From Marinomonas hwangdonensis (GTDB lineage Bacteria; Pseudomonadota; Gammaproteobacteria; Pseudomonadales; Marinomonadaceae), in NCBI RefSeq assembly GCF_003721245.1, contig NZ_RIZG01000008.1, positions 1 to 64,000 on the forward strand: a DNA stretch of 64,000 nucleotides, in the 5' to 3' direction. Under the pieces are notes generated by a model that saw only the letters and a program-made list of their open reading frames with translations, was not told where the DNA came from and did not search any database. Both the position numbers and the translations under genes were made by a program. Of this stretch, positions 33,494-43,429 are shown piece by piece. The stretch's first letter is position 1, and every line of letters starts with the position of its first letter.

Positions 33494-33973
33494 TTACAAA
33501 TTAGGGGGATTGATGTCCAACATAGGCGCTGCGTCTATGTGCTCTGCATCCATCATGACAGCAATGCGTTGTAATGACGCGAGTGTTTGCGTTTGCTCCC
33601 ATCCTTCTAAGGCTTCAAATTCCGTAATGAATTTTTCATGCAAAAGCGGAGGGGCTGTCGCTAAGACCGCTCTACCGTGTTCTGTTAATCGGGCATTGAC
33701 GATGCGTTTGTCTTTTTGTGCTCGGATGCGTTCAACCAGTTTACGGTCTTCTAAACGATTTAGTATGGTTGTCACTGTTGCTTGACTTAGTGATACGTTA
33801 CCTGAAATACGGCGTACTGTGACATCACCTAATGCTTCGATGGAGCGAAGGACCATGATTTGAGGAATCGTCAAGCCGCATGCTTTTACAACACGTTTCG
33901 ATTGTAAGTCTGTGGCTCGAATGATGCGTCGTAAGTGAACAAGAACATCGTGTAAATGTTGTGGGCTTGGCAT
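33494..33973 (-). CDS. MarR family transcriptional regulator
   Basis: A 159-residue MarR protein with the winged helix at about 40-110 (LTIPQIMVLRSIEALGDVTVRRISGNVSLSQATVTTILNRLEDRKLVER, given only in part as the recognition part ATVTTILNRLEDR). Relatives include EctR-type repressors of ectoine genes; the ectoine operon lies about 5 kb away, so a link is possible but not shown. The protein has few Cys, which argues against redox sensing. Neighbours are dapB (convergent) and the photolyase unit (same strand, upstream of its start). Confidence 0.88.
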   Translation of the reverse strand: MPSPQHLHDVLVHLRRIIRATDLQSKRVVKACGLTIPQIMVLRSIEALGDVTVRRISGNVSLSQATVTTILNRLEDRKLVERIRAQKDKRIVNARLTEHGRAVLATAPPLLHEKFITEFEALEGWEQTQTLASLQRIAVMMDAEHIDAAPMLDINPPNL

Positions 33974-34095
33974 AAGTGACCTAAAAAATTATCAACAGGT
34001 GGGTAACAGTAACTAAACCAATTACAAGTAAACCTACTGTAAAGGGAGTTTAGCGTTAGCTTACAGCTCAAATTATATAGACTTTGCTCCTTGCG

Positions 34096-34130
34096 AGAAA
34101 GACCTGTTTCGGAGGACCTCAGGTCTTTCT
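34096..34130 (-). terminator. Hairpin downstream of phrB
   Basis: A perfect 11-base stem AGAAAGACCTG (34096-34106) with CAGGTCTTTCT (34120-34130); the 13-base loop itself contains GAGGACCTC. It is about 50 bases past the phrB stop. The T-tract is weak. Confidence 0.6.
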
Positions 34131-34182
34131 GCTTGGGCTTGCAATGCTTTCTAAAATCATAAGGCGAGGAGGTGTCGCTGAT

Positions 34183-35595
34183 TTAGGTTTTCTTTAAATC
34201 ATCAAAGGCGGCAATAGCGGCTAACCTTGCCGGTTTGTAATCAACGATCGGAGCAGGATAAGCACAGCGTTTGCGCTGTTCAGGAGTGGGATCGTGAATC
34301 GATTTAGCATCTAATTTCGCTAATTCAGGTACAAATCGGCGAATGAAATCGCCATTTTTATCATAGGTCTCAGATTGTCTCGTGGGATTAAAAACGCGGA
34401 AATATGGGGCTGCGTCACAACCTGTTGATGCGCTCCATTGCCAGCCACCGTTATTAGCAGCAAACTCACCGTCGATCAGTTTATTCATAAAGTAGGCTTC
34501 ACCCCTTCGCCAATCAGCAAATAAAAGCTTGGTAAAAAAGCTTGCTGTGATCATGCGCAGTCGGTTGTGCATCCAACCTGTTTGGTTAAGTTGACGCATA
34601 GCGGCGTCGACAATAGGAAAACCTGTCTTGCCTTCGCACCATGCGATAAATTCACGCTCATTGTCTCGCCATATAAGTGCGTCTGTTTCGGCTTTAAATG
34701 GACGATTCATGCTGACAGTGGGAAAGTGGGTCATGAGCTGTCGATAAAAATCCCGCCATGCCAATTCTTTGAGCCAAATGCTGTCTTGCCATCGTCTGGC
34801 GTTTTCATGACAGGTGTAATAAATCGCTTCAAGGCACTGCCTAGGTCCTAACGCGCCAAGGGCAAGATAGGGTGATAATGTGCTGGTGGCGGGTTTAATC
34901 GGGTAATCTCTGTCTTCCTGATAGTGGCCTTCTTTGTGATGACAAAACTGCCATAGACGCTGTTTGGCTATGTCTTGGTCTGCTGGCCAGAGATCTTCTC
35001 TAAAGGGCTTTTCCCAATCAAAATCAGCGAGTGTATTGGAAAGAGGTGCGGCTTGTTTTTCAGGCGCAGACAAAGGGGTGGCGTCTTGCTCTGCAAGGAT
35101 AGAAGCCCAGCGTTTAAAAAAAGGCGTGAATACTTTAAAGGGCGTACCCTGTTGGCTGAATACTGGCTTTGCAACGATGAGATCAGCGTCGTAGCGATGG
35201 GTGGCGATACCTTGGCGATCCAGGTGCTCTGTAACGGCTTGATCGCGCTGTTTCTCATGGACGGGTAAGTCGTTGTTAAACCAGACATGTTTTATGTCAT
35301 GCTGCAAACAGAATTGAGTGATAGCGTCAGGCAAACCTTGAAATCTTTCTGTTTCTACAATATGTAAAGGAATGCCCAATTCGCCTAGCTGTTTGGCCAG
35401 CTGTTTGATGAGTCCAGCACGTAAGCCCATTTTGGCATCGGATTCATTATGTTCCTGCCATTGAACTGGGGTTGGTGTCACTAGAACAGCAATACCAGTG
35501 CTTTTACTATGGGCTTCTAAAGAAGCAAAGTGCAGTGCTGGGTTATCTGACCATCTGAGGTCATTCCTAAGCCAAACAATATCTTCGATTTTCAT
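34183..35595 (-). CDS. phrB: Deoxyribodipyrimidine photolyase (class I CPD photolyase)
   Basis: A light-driven flavoenzyme that splits cyclobutane pyrimidine dimers. The 470-residue protein has an N-terminal alpha/beta photolyase domain that binds the antenna chromophore (about 3-135), and a helical FAD domain with the conserved segments TGWMHNRLRMITASF, DGEFAANNGGWQW and STGCDAAPYFRVFNP. It lies 30 bases downstream of the FAD oxidoreductase gene and is probably co-transcribed with it. The pairing of these two genes is frequent in proteobacteria. Confidence 0.95.
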   Translation of the reverse strand: MKIEDIVWLRNDLRWSDNPALHFASLEAHSKSTGIAVLVTPTPVQWQEHNESDAKMGLRAGLIKQLAKQLGELGIPLHIVETERFQGLPDAITQFCLQHDIKHVWFNNDLPVHEKQRDQAVTEHLDRQGIATHRYDADLIVAKPVFSQQGTPFKVFTPFFKRWASILAEQDATPLSAPEKQAAPLSNTLADFDWEKPFREDLWPADQDIAKQRLWQFCHHKEGHYQEDRDYPIKPATSTLSPYLALGALGPRQCLEAIYYTCHENARRWQDSIWLKELAWRDFYRQLMTHFPTVSMNRPFKAETDALIWRDNEREFIAWCEGKTGFPIVDAAMRQLNQTGWMHNRLRMITASFFTKLLFADWRRGEAYFMNKLIDGEFAANNGGWQWSASTGCDAAPYFRVFNPTRQSETYDKNGDFIRRFVPELAKLDAKSIHDPTPEQRKRCAYPAPIVDYKPARLAAIAAFDDLKKT

Positions 35596-35625
35596 TGGAT
35601 ACCTTATTAAACAGAATGTGAGTGT

Positions 35626-36630
35626 TTAAGCTGAGGTTTGTAGCTGCTCGGTCAGGGCGATGGCACTCAGAATTGCACCTTCAGCGTCACCTTGGCACAG
35701 CCAATCTCCCACTGCACCGACATTTTGATCAGGCAGCCAGTAAAAGTTTTTGTTGTCGACGTTTTCAGCGAAGCGGCTGAGTAACCAACGGTGGGGAACA
35801 CCATGTTTGAGGACTCTTAATTCTGTTTCCTCAGAAAAGGCTTGAAGTAATGTATGGGAAACCCAAGACTTATCGACGTCTAAATGTTGGTTGGTCCATT
35901 CAGGTGTAGTATGAATGACCCAGCGGTCAACCTTATCGCTGTTGCGCATTGGTTTGTAGTTGTCTTTGATCATGCGTTGGATAGCGGAATTTTGTGGCTC
36001 GACAAGCGCATTAAGATCACAATGCGCCGTTTCTAACCACATTGACCATTGAGGTTGAGCGCTTGCACAGGCTTGATTCGCGCGAAGCAGAAGGACGGCT
36101 AACTTAGGGTTGCAGGATAAAATAGCAGCGGCTTGAGGTGCCGGAATCGCAATAATAATCTGTTTTGCTACAACCACGGGTTGATATTGATCATCGCGTA
36201 ATAACCAGTGCGAAGGAGTGTTGTCGGCTTCTTCTATGTGATGAATGCGGGTGTTGGTAATAAAGTGAGTATCGCCAAGCCAATGTCGAGTAATGGCGCT
36301 CATCTTTGGTATGCCTACATAAGCCTGTTGTTCTGATGTACTAAATTGTTTCCAAACGGCTGCAACTTGGTTTTCAGTCAGTGTTTTGAAGAGTGCTTTT
36401 GTTTTTTCGTCTTTTACACAAATAAAAGGCGCCCCTAGATCGCAGCTTGTGTCGTCATCGAGTCTTTTACTTCCAGCACGACCACCGCTACCCCGACTTT
36501 TATCTATAACACAAACGCTTTTACCTGATTTAGACAATAAATGTGCACACAAACTGCCGGACAGCCCAGCCCCTATAATAGCGATGTCAAAGGTGGGTGT
36601 ATTGTTTTGCTTTGCTGGTAGTACACTCAT
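35626..36630 (-). CDS. FAD-dependent oxidoreductase, renalase/amine oxidase-like
   Basis: A 334-residue flavoprotein with an N-terminal FAD Rossmann motif (IAIIGAGLSGSLCAHLLSKS, about 16-35) and the RGSGGRAGSKR motif of the NAD(P)/FAD amine-oxidase-like (renalase) group; a C-terminal GDW motif (VGAVGDWLCQGDAEGAI) completes the FAD site. The substrate is unknown. It is directly upstream of phrB, so a role linked to light stress or flavin redox is possible. Confidence 0.88.
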   Translation of the reverse strand: MSVLPAKQNNTPTFDIAIIGAGLSGSLCAHLLSKSGKSVCVIDKSRGSGGRAGSKRLDDDTSCDLGAPFICVKDEKTKALFKTLTENQVAAVWKQFSTSEQQAYVGIPKMSAITRHWLGDTHFITNTRIHHIEEADNTPSHWLLRDDQYQPVVVAKQIIIAIPAPQAAAILSCNPKLAVLLLRANQACASAQPQWSMWLETAHCDLNALVEPQNSAIQRMIKDNYKPMRNSDKVDRWVIHTTPEWTNQHLDVDKSWVSHTLLQAFSEETELRVLKHGVPHRWLLSRFAENVDNKNFYWLPDQNVGAVGDWLCQGDAEGAILSAIALTEQLQTSA

Positions 36631-36892
36631 TGCTTAATGTCCTGATTAAATAACTCATTGCGTAAAATTCACTGCGTACAATATAGAAAGCCAGATATGA
36701 AAAGCAACCATGTTGTTACTTCAGTTCGAACTAACAAACGTATTGTATGCGTGGTCAATCGTTTGTAAACACGAAAGACAGTGATAAAGGCTATTTCCGA
36801 AAGCTTTAAGGTATCAGCATTATAATGTTAATTAATTATATTGATCGATAGGTTCGGTCTATTCTGACTCCCTAGATATGGGGAGACGGATT

Positions 36893-37156
36893 ATGAAAAC
36901 CAAAACTTTTACCTTTGCGGTAATGCATTTTGTTATTGCTTTTAGTGTTGCTTACTTAATTACAGGCAGTGTGTTTGTGGGTGGTGCGGTCGCGATTGTA
37001 GAACCTGCTATCAATACAGTGGCGTTTTATTTTCATGAATTATGGTGGAATAAATTCAAATTAAATCGCTCTGCCGTAAAGTCTAACCGCTCTGAAACAG
37101 AGTTAAGTCGGGTACTTCAGTCTGCGGGAGAGAGTTACGCTTTACGTTCAATGTAA
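36893..37156 (+). CDS. DUF2061 family membrane protein
   Basis: An 87-residue membrane protein, starting at the ATG at 36893 with GGGAGAC upstream (an in-frame start 15 bases earlier is weaker). It has two hydrophobic stretches (about 6-22 and 24-48) and the PAINTVAFYFHELWWNK motif that marks DUF2061. Function is unknown; members are small inner-membrane proteins. It stands alone and ends in a perfect hairpin shared with the convergent NSS gene. Confidence 0.85.
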   Translation: MKTKTFTFAVMHFVIAFSVAYLITGSVFVGGAVAIVEPAINTVAFYFHELWWNKFKLNRSAVKSNRSETELSRVLQSAGESYALRSM

Positions 37157-37160
37157 AAAG

Positions 37161-37195
37161 AAAACCCCATCCATGCTGAGCATGGATGGGGTTTT
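37161..37195. terminator. Bidirectional terminator between the DUF2061 and NSS genes
   Basis: A perfect 16-base stem, AAAACCCCATCCATGC/GCATGGATGGGGTTTT, with a three-base loop. Confidence 0.95.
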
Positions 37196-37223
37196 AGTGT
37201 GTTTAGCCATTCAGTCCAGAGTA

Positions 37224-38582
37224 TTACTGCATTGGATTGATAAGGAAATAGAGTACGACAGCCACAGCGATTGGCGCGGTAAACTTCATCGAAATATTCC
37301 AAAGCTTGTAAATGCCTTCAGGCAGTTTTAGCTCATCCTGAGCAAATTTATCTTTTACCACCCAACCGGCAAAAAGAGCAATCAAGATACCGCCAAGTGG
37401 CAACATGATGTTTGCTGTAATGTAGTCCAGAAAGTCAAAGGTATTTTTGCCAAATAAAGTAAAGTCTGACATGAAGTTAAAGGATCCTAGGCAAGCGATC
37501 CCTAGTCCCCAAACAACAACGCCTAAGGCGATAGAAGCCGAAATACGTTTCATTCTGAAGCGCTCTACTAAAAAGGCAACAGTTGGTTCCAGCAAAGAGA
37601 TCGCTGAAGTCCAAGCCGCGACGCCAATTAGTACAAAGAACATGGTGCCGAATAATTGTCCAAAAGGCATTTGTCCAAATGCCACAGGCAAGGAAATAAA
37701 CATGAGCCCAGGACCGGCTGCAGGGTCCATACCATTTGAGAAAATGATCGGGAAAATAGCCAAACCAGCGACCAGAGCAACTAGAGTGTCTAAAGCGCCT
37801 ATGGTTAATACGGTTTTACCAATGGAAGCGGATTTGGTCATATAAGAGCCGTAGGCCATTATAGTTCCCATACCAAGGGATAAGGTGAAGAAAGAGTGAC
37901 CCAGCGCGATTAGCGCGGCATTCCATGTTAGTTTGCTGAAATCAAATTGGAACATAAAGTTCCAACCTTCGGCAAAGCCACCTGTGCTCATAGCGTAGCC
38001 AAGTAAAATAATGAGGAGTACAAACAAAATCGGCATCATGATGCGCGTTGCTGTCTCGATTCCTTTATTAATACCTGCTGCAACAACGGCAATCGTCATA
38101 ATGCTGAAGATAGTATGCCATATAAGCAGGGTGGCAGGATCTCCAAGAAGAGCACCGAATGCAGCGCCTGCTTGATCAGAGGTAGTGCCAGCCAAATCAC
38201 CCATCAACATGGCTTTTATGTAGTGTAGTACCCAGCCACCTACAACAGAGTAGAAGGAGAAAATCAGTACGCCTGACAGCATACCCATTACCCCGATTAA
38301 ACCCCATTTGCGGGAGCCACCCGATTCTTCCGCCACATCACTTAATGCGTTGATAGGGTTTTTACGAGCACGACGACCAATAAACACTTCGGCCATCATA
38401 ATCGGAATACCAACGAGCAAAATACAGGCTAGATAGACTAGGACAAATGCACCACCACCGTTTTCACCAGTAATGTAAGGGAACTTCCAAATATTTCCTA
38501 AGCCAACCGCAGAACCCGTTGCTGCTAGTATGAAAATCCAGCGACTCGCCCACGAGCCTTGGATAGAGGTTTTATTTCTCAT
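37224..38582 (-). CDS. Sodium-dependent transporter, NSS (SNF) family
   Basis: A 452-residue inner-membrane Na+ symporter with about eleven membrane segments. The diagnostic N-terminal signature WILAATGSAVGLGNIWKFPY (about 17-36, in part) includes the Na+/substrate residues of helix 1. Bacterial members carry amino acids such as Tyr, Trp or Leu, or taurine-like solutes. Divergent from ectA with 472 bases between them, so a role in osmolyte or amino-acid uptake is possible. The start is the ATG at 38582. Confidence 0.93.
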   Translation of the reverse strand: MRNKTSIQGSWASRWIFILAATGSAVGLGNIWKFPYITGENGGGAFVLVYLACILLVGIPIMMAEVFIGRRARKNPINALSDVAEESGGSRKWGLIGVMGMLSGVLIFSFYSVVGGWVLHYIKAMLMGDLAGTTSDQAGAAFGALLGDPATLLIWHTIFSIMTIAVVAAGINKGIETATRIMMPILFVLLIILLGYAMSTGGFAEGWNFMFQFDFSKLTWNAALIALGHSFFTLSLGMGTIMAYGSYMTKSASIGKTVLTIGALDTLVALVAGLAIFPIIFSNGMDPAAGPGLMFISLPVAFGQMPFGQLFGTMFFVLIGVAAWTSAISLLEPTVAFLVERFRMKRISASIALGVVVWGLGIACLGSFNFMSDFTLFGKNTFDFLDYITANIMLPLGGILIALFAGWVVKDKFAQDELKLPEGIYKLWNISMKFTAPIAVAVVLYFLINPMQ

Positions 38583-39054
38583 AGTTATCTCTAATTGGTT
38601 AAAAGCATTTAGTTAAAAGTATTTCTTTAAATTTCGTGTACATACAGCGTTCAGAGTTTCCTGATATTCATGCTTGCGTTTCCCACTTCGCCGGCACGAA
38701 TGAGTGCTGGTAAGCAAAACTCTGAATTGGGGGGCGATTTTCCGAATTTCGCTTAATACATGCAACAAGAAATACACTTTTTTATGTTTATTGCCTTGTT
38801 GTAAATACATTTTATTGAGAAATCAGGTTGTATTTCCGGGAGGTGTATTTTTATAGGAGATCCGATTAAGGTTATCTCTCTAATGTTTAGTTCTCTAAAT
38901 AAGTCTGGACTGGGTATTGGTTTCATGTATAATAATTAGACATCAAAGTATTTTTTCTTGAAAAGCAGGGTTTAACGTCAATGAAGAAATGAATCAGACC
39001 ATGCTGATTGAAGAAAAAATATGACTTAAATACACACTCAACACGGACAAGGTT
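38583..39054. promoter_or_regulatory. Divergent regulatory region for the NSS transporter and ectA
   Basis: A 472-base non-coding stretch. On the plus strand a perfect TATAAT at 38928-38933 has a poor -35 (CTGGAC or TGGACT near 38905), as at many osmotically induced promoters. The 120 bases from there to ectA form a long leader. The open frames inside lack ribosome sites. Confidence 0.45.
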
Positions 39055-39567
39055 ATGACTGCACAAAAAATATCACTGACCAAGCCTAGTGCTACCGATG
39101 GGATGGCTGTTAACCAGTTGATCGCTTCTTGCCCGCCTCTAGACACTAATTCAGTGTATTGCAATTTGTTGCAAGCCAGTCACTTCAATGAAACATCAGT
39201 GGCGGCTCGAACGGATAGTGGCGAATTCGTTGGGTTTGTGTCTGGTTACATTCAGCCAAACGCAACAAATACATTATTTGTGTGGCAAGTGGCAGTGAGT
39301 GATAGTGCTCGTGGTCAGGGACTTGCAAAAAAAATGGTTTCATCACTGCTTGAACGACCTATCTGTACGGATGTGCGTTACATAGAAACCAGTATTACAG
39401 CCTCTAATCAGGGGTCTTGGGCTTTATTTAGACGCCTCGCTAAAGAGCTTGGCGCGTCCCTTGAAGAATCCATCATGTTTGATAAACAGACTCATTTTAG
39501 TGGTCAGCATGATACCGAGCACTTGGTGCGTATCGGACCCATTTCACAGAAGGTTGCAAAATCTTAG
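39055..39567 (+). CDS. ectA: L-2,4-diaminobutyrate acetyltransferase EctA
   Basis: EctA acetylates diaminobutyrate, the second step of ectoine synthesis. The 170-residue GNAT protein has the acetyl-CoA loop VSDSARGQGLAKKM (about 81-94) and the family pattern NSVYCNLLQASHF near residue 35. The ATG at 39055 has AAGG upstream. It heads ectA-ectB-ectC-ask. Ectoine is a compatible solute made under salt or heat stress. Confidence 0.96.
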   Translation: MTAQKISLTKPSATDGMAVNQLIASCPPLDTNSVYCNLLQASHFNETSVAARTDSGEFVGFVSGYIQPNATNTLFVWQVAVSDSARGQGLAKKMVSSLLERPICTDVRYIETSITASNQGSWALFRRLAKELGASLEESIMFDKQTHFSGQHDTEHLVRIGPISQKVAKS

Positions 39568-39647
39568 GTAGAGAGAAAACAGTAGGTCGAGAAAAGATGA
39601 GCTTGGAAGTATCGCTTTCGCTCTCCGATTATCGTTTTACCTATTAA

Positions 39648-40994
<1,347 letters not shown>

Positions 40995-41007
40995 TCTGAT
41001 TGCCTTA

Positions 41008-41035
41008 GAGACGGCTTTCGGTGGAAAGTCGTCTC
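41008..41035 (+). promoter_or_regulatory. Strong RNA hairpin in the ectB-ectC gap
   Basis: GAGACGGCTTTC (41008-41019) pairs with GAAAGTCGTCTC (41024-41035) in a 12-pair stem with one G-T pair and loop GGTG, 14 bases after the ectB stop. No T-tract follows, so it is more likely a stability or processing element than a terminator. Confidence 0.7.
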
Positions 41036-41135
41036 ATGATAACGCTCAAGTGATGTAAATAGTTGATTAGAAACCTTGAGTTTATTTCGGTAAAACGCCG
41101 ACTGAATGAGATTAAATGATCAAAAGGAGTAAGTA

Positions 41136-41528
41136 ATGTTTGCACGTGATTTAGCTGAATGTGAAAAGACAGACCGTAGAGTGGTATCCCCAGACGGAAA
41201 CTGGGAAAGCACTCGCCTTCTTCTTAAGGAAGATAACATGGGCTTTTCTTTCCATATCACCACTATTTACGAAGGCAAAGATTTTGATATGCACTATCAA
41301 AATCACCTAGAGTCAGTTTACTGCATCTCTGGTGAGGGTGAAGTAGAGAGCCGTGAAACAGGTCAAAAGCATCATATCAAACCTGGCGTTGTCTATGTGT
41401 TAGATAAACACGATGCGCATACATTAAGGGCTTTTAAAGAGTTGAAGTTAGCCTGTGTCTTTAACCCGCCAATTACGGGAAAAGAAGTGCATAATTCTGA
41501 GGGCGCTTACGAGCTTTTGGACGAGTGA
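41136..41528 (+). CDS. ectC: L-ectoine synthase EctC
   Basis: EctC closes N-gamma-acetyldiaminobutyrate to ectoine. The 130-residue cupin protein shows the family features: [19 protein letters not shown] (about 50-68) and [17 protein letters not shown] (about 88-104), with the metal ligands in these two cupin motifs. AAAGGAG lies upstream. No ectD hydroxylase follows, so hydroxyectoine is not expected from this locus. Confidence 0.97.
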   Translation: MFARDLAECEKTDRRVVSPDGNWESTRLLLKEDNMGFSFHITTIYEGKDFDMHYQNHLESVYCISGEGEVESRETGQKHHIKPGVVYVLDKHDAHTLRAFKELKLACVFNPPITGKEVHNSEGAYELLDE

Positions 41529-41870
41529 TACCGTCATTTTAATACGCACATACACTATAAAAAGAGGCGCGATCATGTCATTTCACATAGCTGTTTTGGC
41601 TTGAAATACGCAATTAAGCGAAAGCCTGTGATCAAATAATCGATTTTGGTTTTCCATTCGCGGGGGAAGGTTAAACACCGTTTTTCTACCCCCCGCGTCT
41701 ACTATCCCTGCCGGTTTTCATCACCACGTCTCTAATTGCGTTAAAAATGTCTTTTTGTGCGCTTAAATAAAAGGATTAATGCTTAAATTTGTGGCTGCCT
41801 TATGACACTATTAGCGACAGTTTTAGACTTCGGCCGATGCCAGATCGGCCCTTAAAATATCGGGTTTATT
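41529..41870 (+). promoter_or_regulatory. Long structured ectC-ask spacer with two hairpins
   Basis: The 342-base gap holds a GC stem CGCGGGGG (41659-41666) with CCCCCGCG (41690-41697) around a 23-base loop, and a second stem GGCCGAT/ATCGGCC (41832-41838 and 41844-41850) about 20 bases before the ask start. A nine-codon ORF (41575-41604, MSFHIAVLA) follows AAAAGAGG. No T-tailed terminator is seen. The stems are seen; their role is inferred. Confidence 0.6.
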
Positions 41871-43313
41871 ATGGGACAACATACAGTAGAAAAAATTGGT
41901 GGCACTTCCATGAGTGACTACCGTTCGGTTCGAGATAATATTATTTTTAAACCGACTCAAGTGAATAACATATATCAGCGTATTTTTGTTGTATCCGCTT
42001 ACGCTGGTATGACAGACAAGCTTCTGGAACACAAAAAAACCGGCGATGCGGGTGTCTTTGCGTTATTTGCACAAGAACGTCAGCAAAATAATTGGTTCCC
42101 CGCGTTACAAGACGTTCGCAGTGCCATGCTTGACATTAACCATGCCTTATTTGAACCAGGTGAGCTGCGTGAAAAAGCGGATGCTTTTTTAAACAGTCGT
42201 TTGCGAGAAGCGCAAGAGTGTCTGGAAGATTTACATCGTCTTTGCCAGCATGGCCACTTTTCTATCAGTGAACATTTGGCCACGGTTCGTGAGATGTTGG
42301 CCAGCTTAGGCGAAGCGCACAGTGCTTGGAATACTGCGCACTTGTTGCAAAGAGATGGTGTCAATGCGGTGTTTGTTGACTTAACGGGATGGAACAGTCC
42401 AAGTCATATGTCGCTTGATGAGCGCATACTTGACGCTTTCAAAGACATTGATTTGAGCAAAGAGCTGCCTATTGCCACGGGGTATGCGCACAGTGAAACT
42501 GGTTTGATGTCGACGTTTGATCGTGGTTACAGTGAAATGACTTTTAGCCGCATAGCGGTACTGACTCAAGCACGCGAAGCGGTTATTCATAAAGAGTTTC
42601 ATTTGAGCAGCGCTGACCCTCGTTTGGTCGGTGAAAATAATGCCGTTCCGATTGGCCGAACCAACTATGATGTGGCAGATCAATTGGCCAATCTAGGAAT
42701 GGAGGCCATTCATCCTAAAGCGGCAAAAGGCTTGCGTCAGAGCAACATTTCTTTGCGTGTGAAAAACACCTTTGAGCCTGAGCACACAGGGACCTTGATT
42801 ACTGGGGATTACGTCAGTGATGCACCTTGTGTTGAGATCATTGCAGGATGTCGAGGCGTCTTTGCAGTGGAATTGTTTGATCAGGATATGGCAGGGGACA
42901 TCGACAAGTTTGATGTGGCTATCTTAAAAGTATTGAATCAGTTTCATGCGCACATTATTGCGAAAGACATTAACGCTAACACGATTACACATTACCTTGC
43001 TATTAACCTAAAAACGTTGAAGCGCGTTATGCGAGTCTTACACGAGCGTTTTGTGGATGCCGAGATTACTCAGCGTAAAGTGGCGATAGTCTCCGCTATT
43101 GGTAGCGACATGAAAACGACAGGTATGCTTGCAAAAGCGGTAAAAGCCATCGCCGAGCAAGATGTTAACGTTTTGGCTATGCACCAATCTATGCGCCAAG
43201 TTGATATGCAGTTTGTAATCGACGAGGAAGATTATGAGAAAGCCATTCGCAGTCTGCACAAAGAATTGGTCGAAGTTCATAATCATGGCCGTGCGATTTG
43301 CTTAGCGTCTTGA
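41871..43313 (+). CDS. ask: Ectoine-type aspartate kinase (Ask_ect)
   Basis: An aspartate kinase dedicated to the ectoine pathway, supplying aspartyl phosphate and then semialdehyde. The 480-residue protein has the kinase core with IGGTSMSDY (about 8-16) and two C-terminal ACT domains (about 330-475). Ask_ect enzymes are known to be less feedback-inhibited than housekeeping kinases; that is family knowledge. It is the fourth gene of the ectoine set, but the long spacer suggests separate control of its level. Confidence 0.93.
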   Translation: MGQHTVEKIGGTSMSDYRSVRDNIIFKPTQVNNIYQRIFVVSAYAGMTDKLLEHKKTGDAGVFALFAQERQQNNWFPALQDVRSAMLDINHALFEPGELREKADAFLNSRLREAQECLEDLHRLCQHGHFSISEHLATVREMLASLGEAHSAWNTAHLLQRDGVNAVFVDLTGWNSPSHMSLDERILDAFKDIDLSKELPIATGYAHSETGLMSTFDRGYSEMTFSRIAVLTQAREAVIHKEFHLSSADPRLVGENNAVPIGRTNYDVADQLANLGMEAIHPKAAKGLRQSNISLRVKNTFEPEHTGTLITGDYVSDAPCVEIIAGCRGVFAVELFDQDMAGDIDKFDVAILKVLNQFHAHIIAKDINANTITHYLAINLKTLKRVMRVLHERFVDAEITQRKVAIVSAIGSDMKTTGMLAKAVKAIAEQDVNVLAMHQSMRQVDMQFVIDEEDYEKAIRSLHKELVEVHNHGRAICLAS

Positions 43314-43363
43314 TGCGATTACTCTCTATTTGCTTCGCTAACCTGTAAGCAATTCATTTTCAA

Positions 43364-43399
43364 AAAAAACCAAGCTTCAGGGCTTGGTTTTTTATTTTT
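43364..43399. terminator. Bidirectional terminator after ask
   Basis: AAAAAACCAAGC (43364-43375) pairs with GCTTGGTTTTTT (43382-43393), then ATTTTT, between convergent genes. Confidence 0.9.
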
Positions 43400-43429
43400 G
43401 TTATGGATGACTTAGCTAAGATGAATTGC

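Noticed and set aside
33494..33973. MarR protein as the ectoine repressor EctR
   Set aside because: It is about 5 kb from ectA with unrelated genes in between, and the sequence alone does not separate EctR from other MarR proteins.
38613..38810. 65-codon minus-strand ORF between the NSS gene and ectA
   Set aside because: There is no ribosome site or conserved motif, and it lies in a divergent promoter region.
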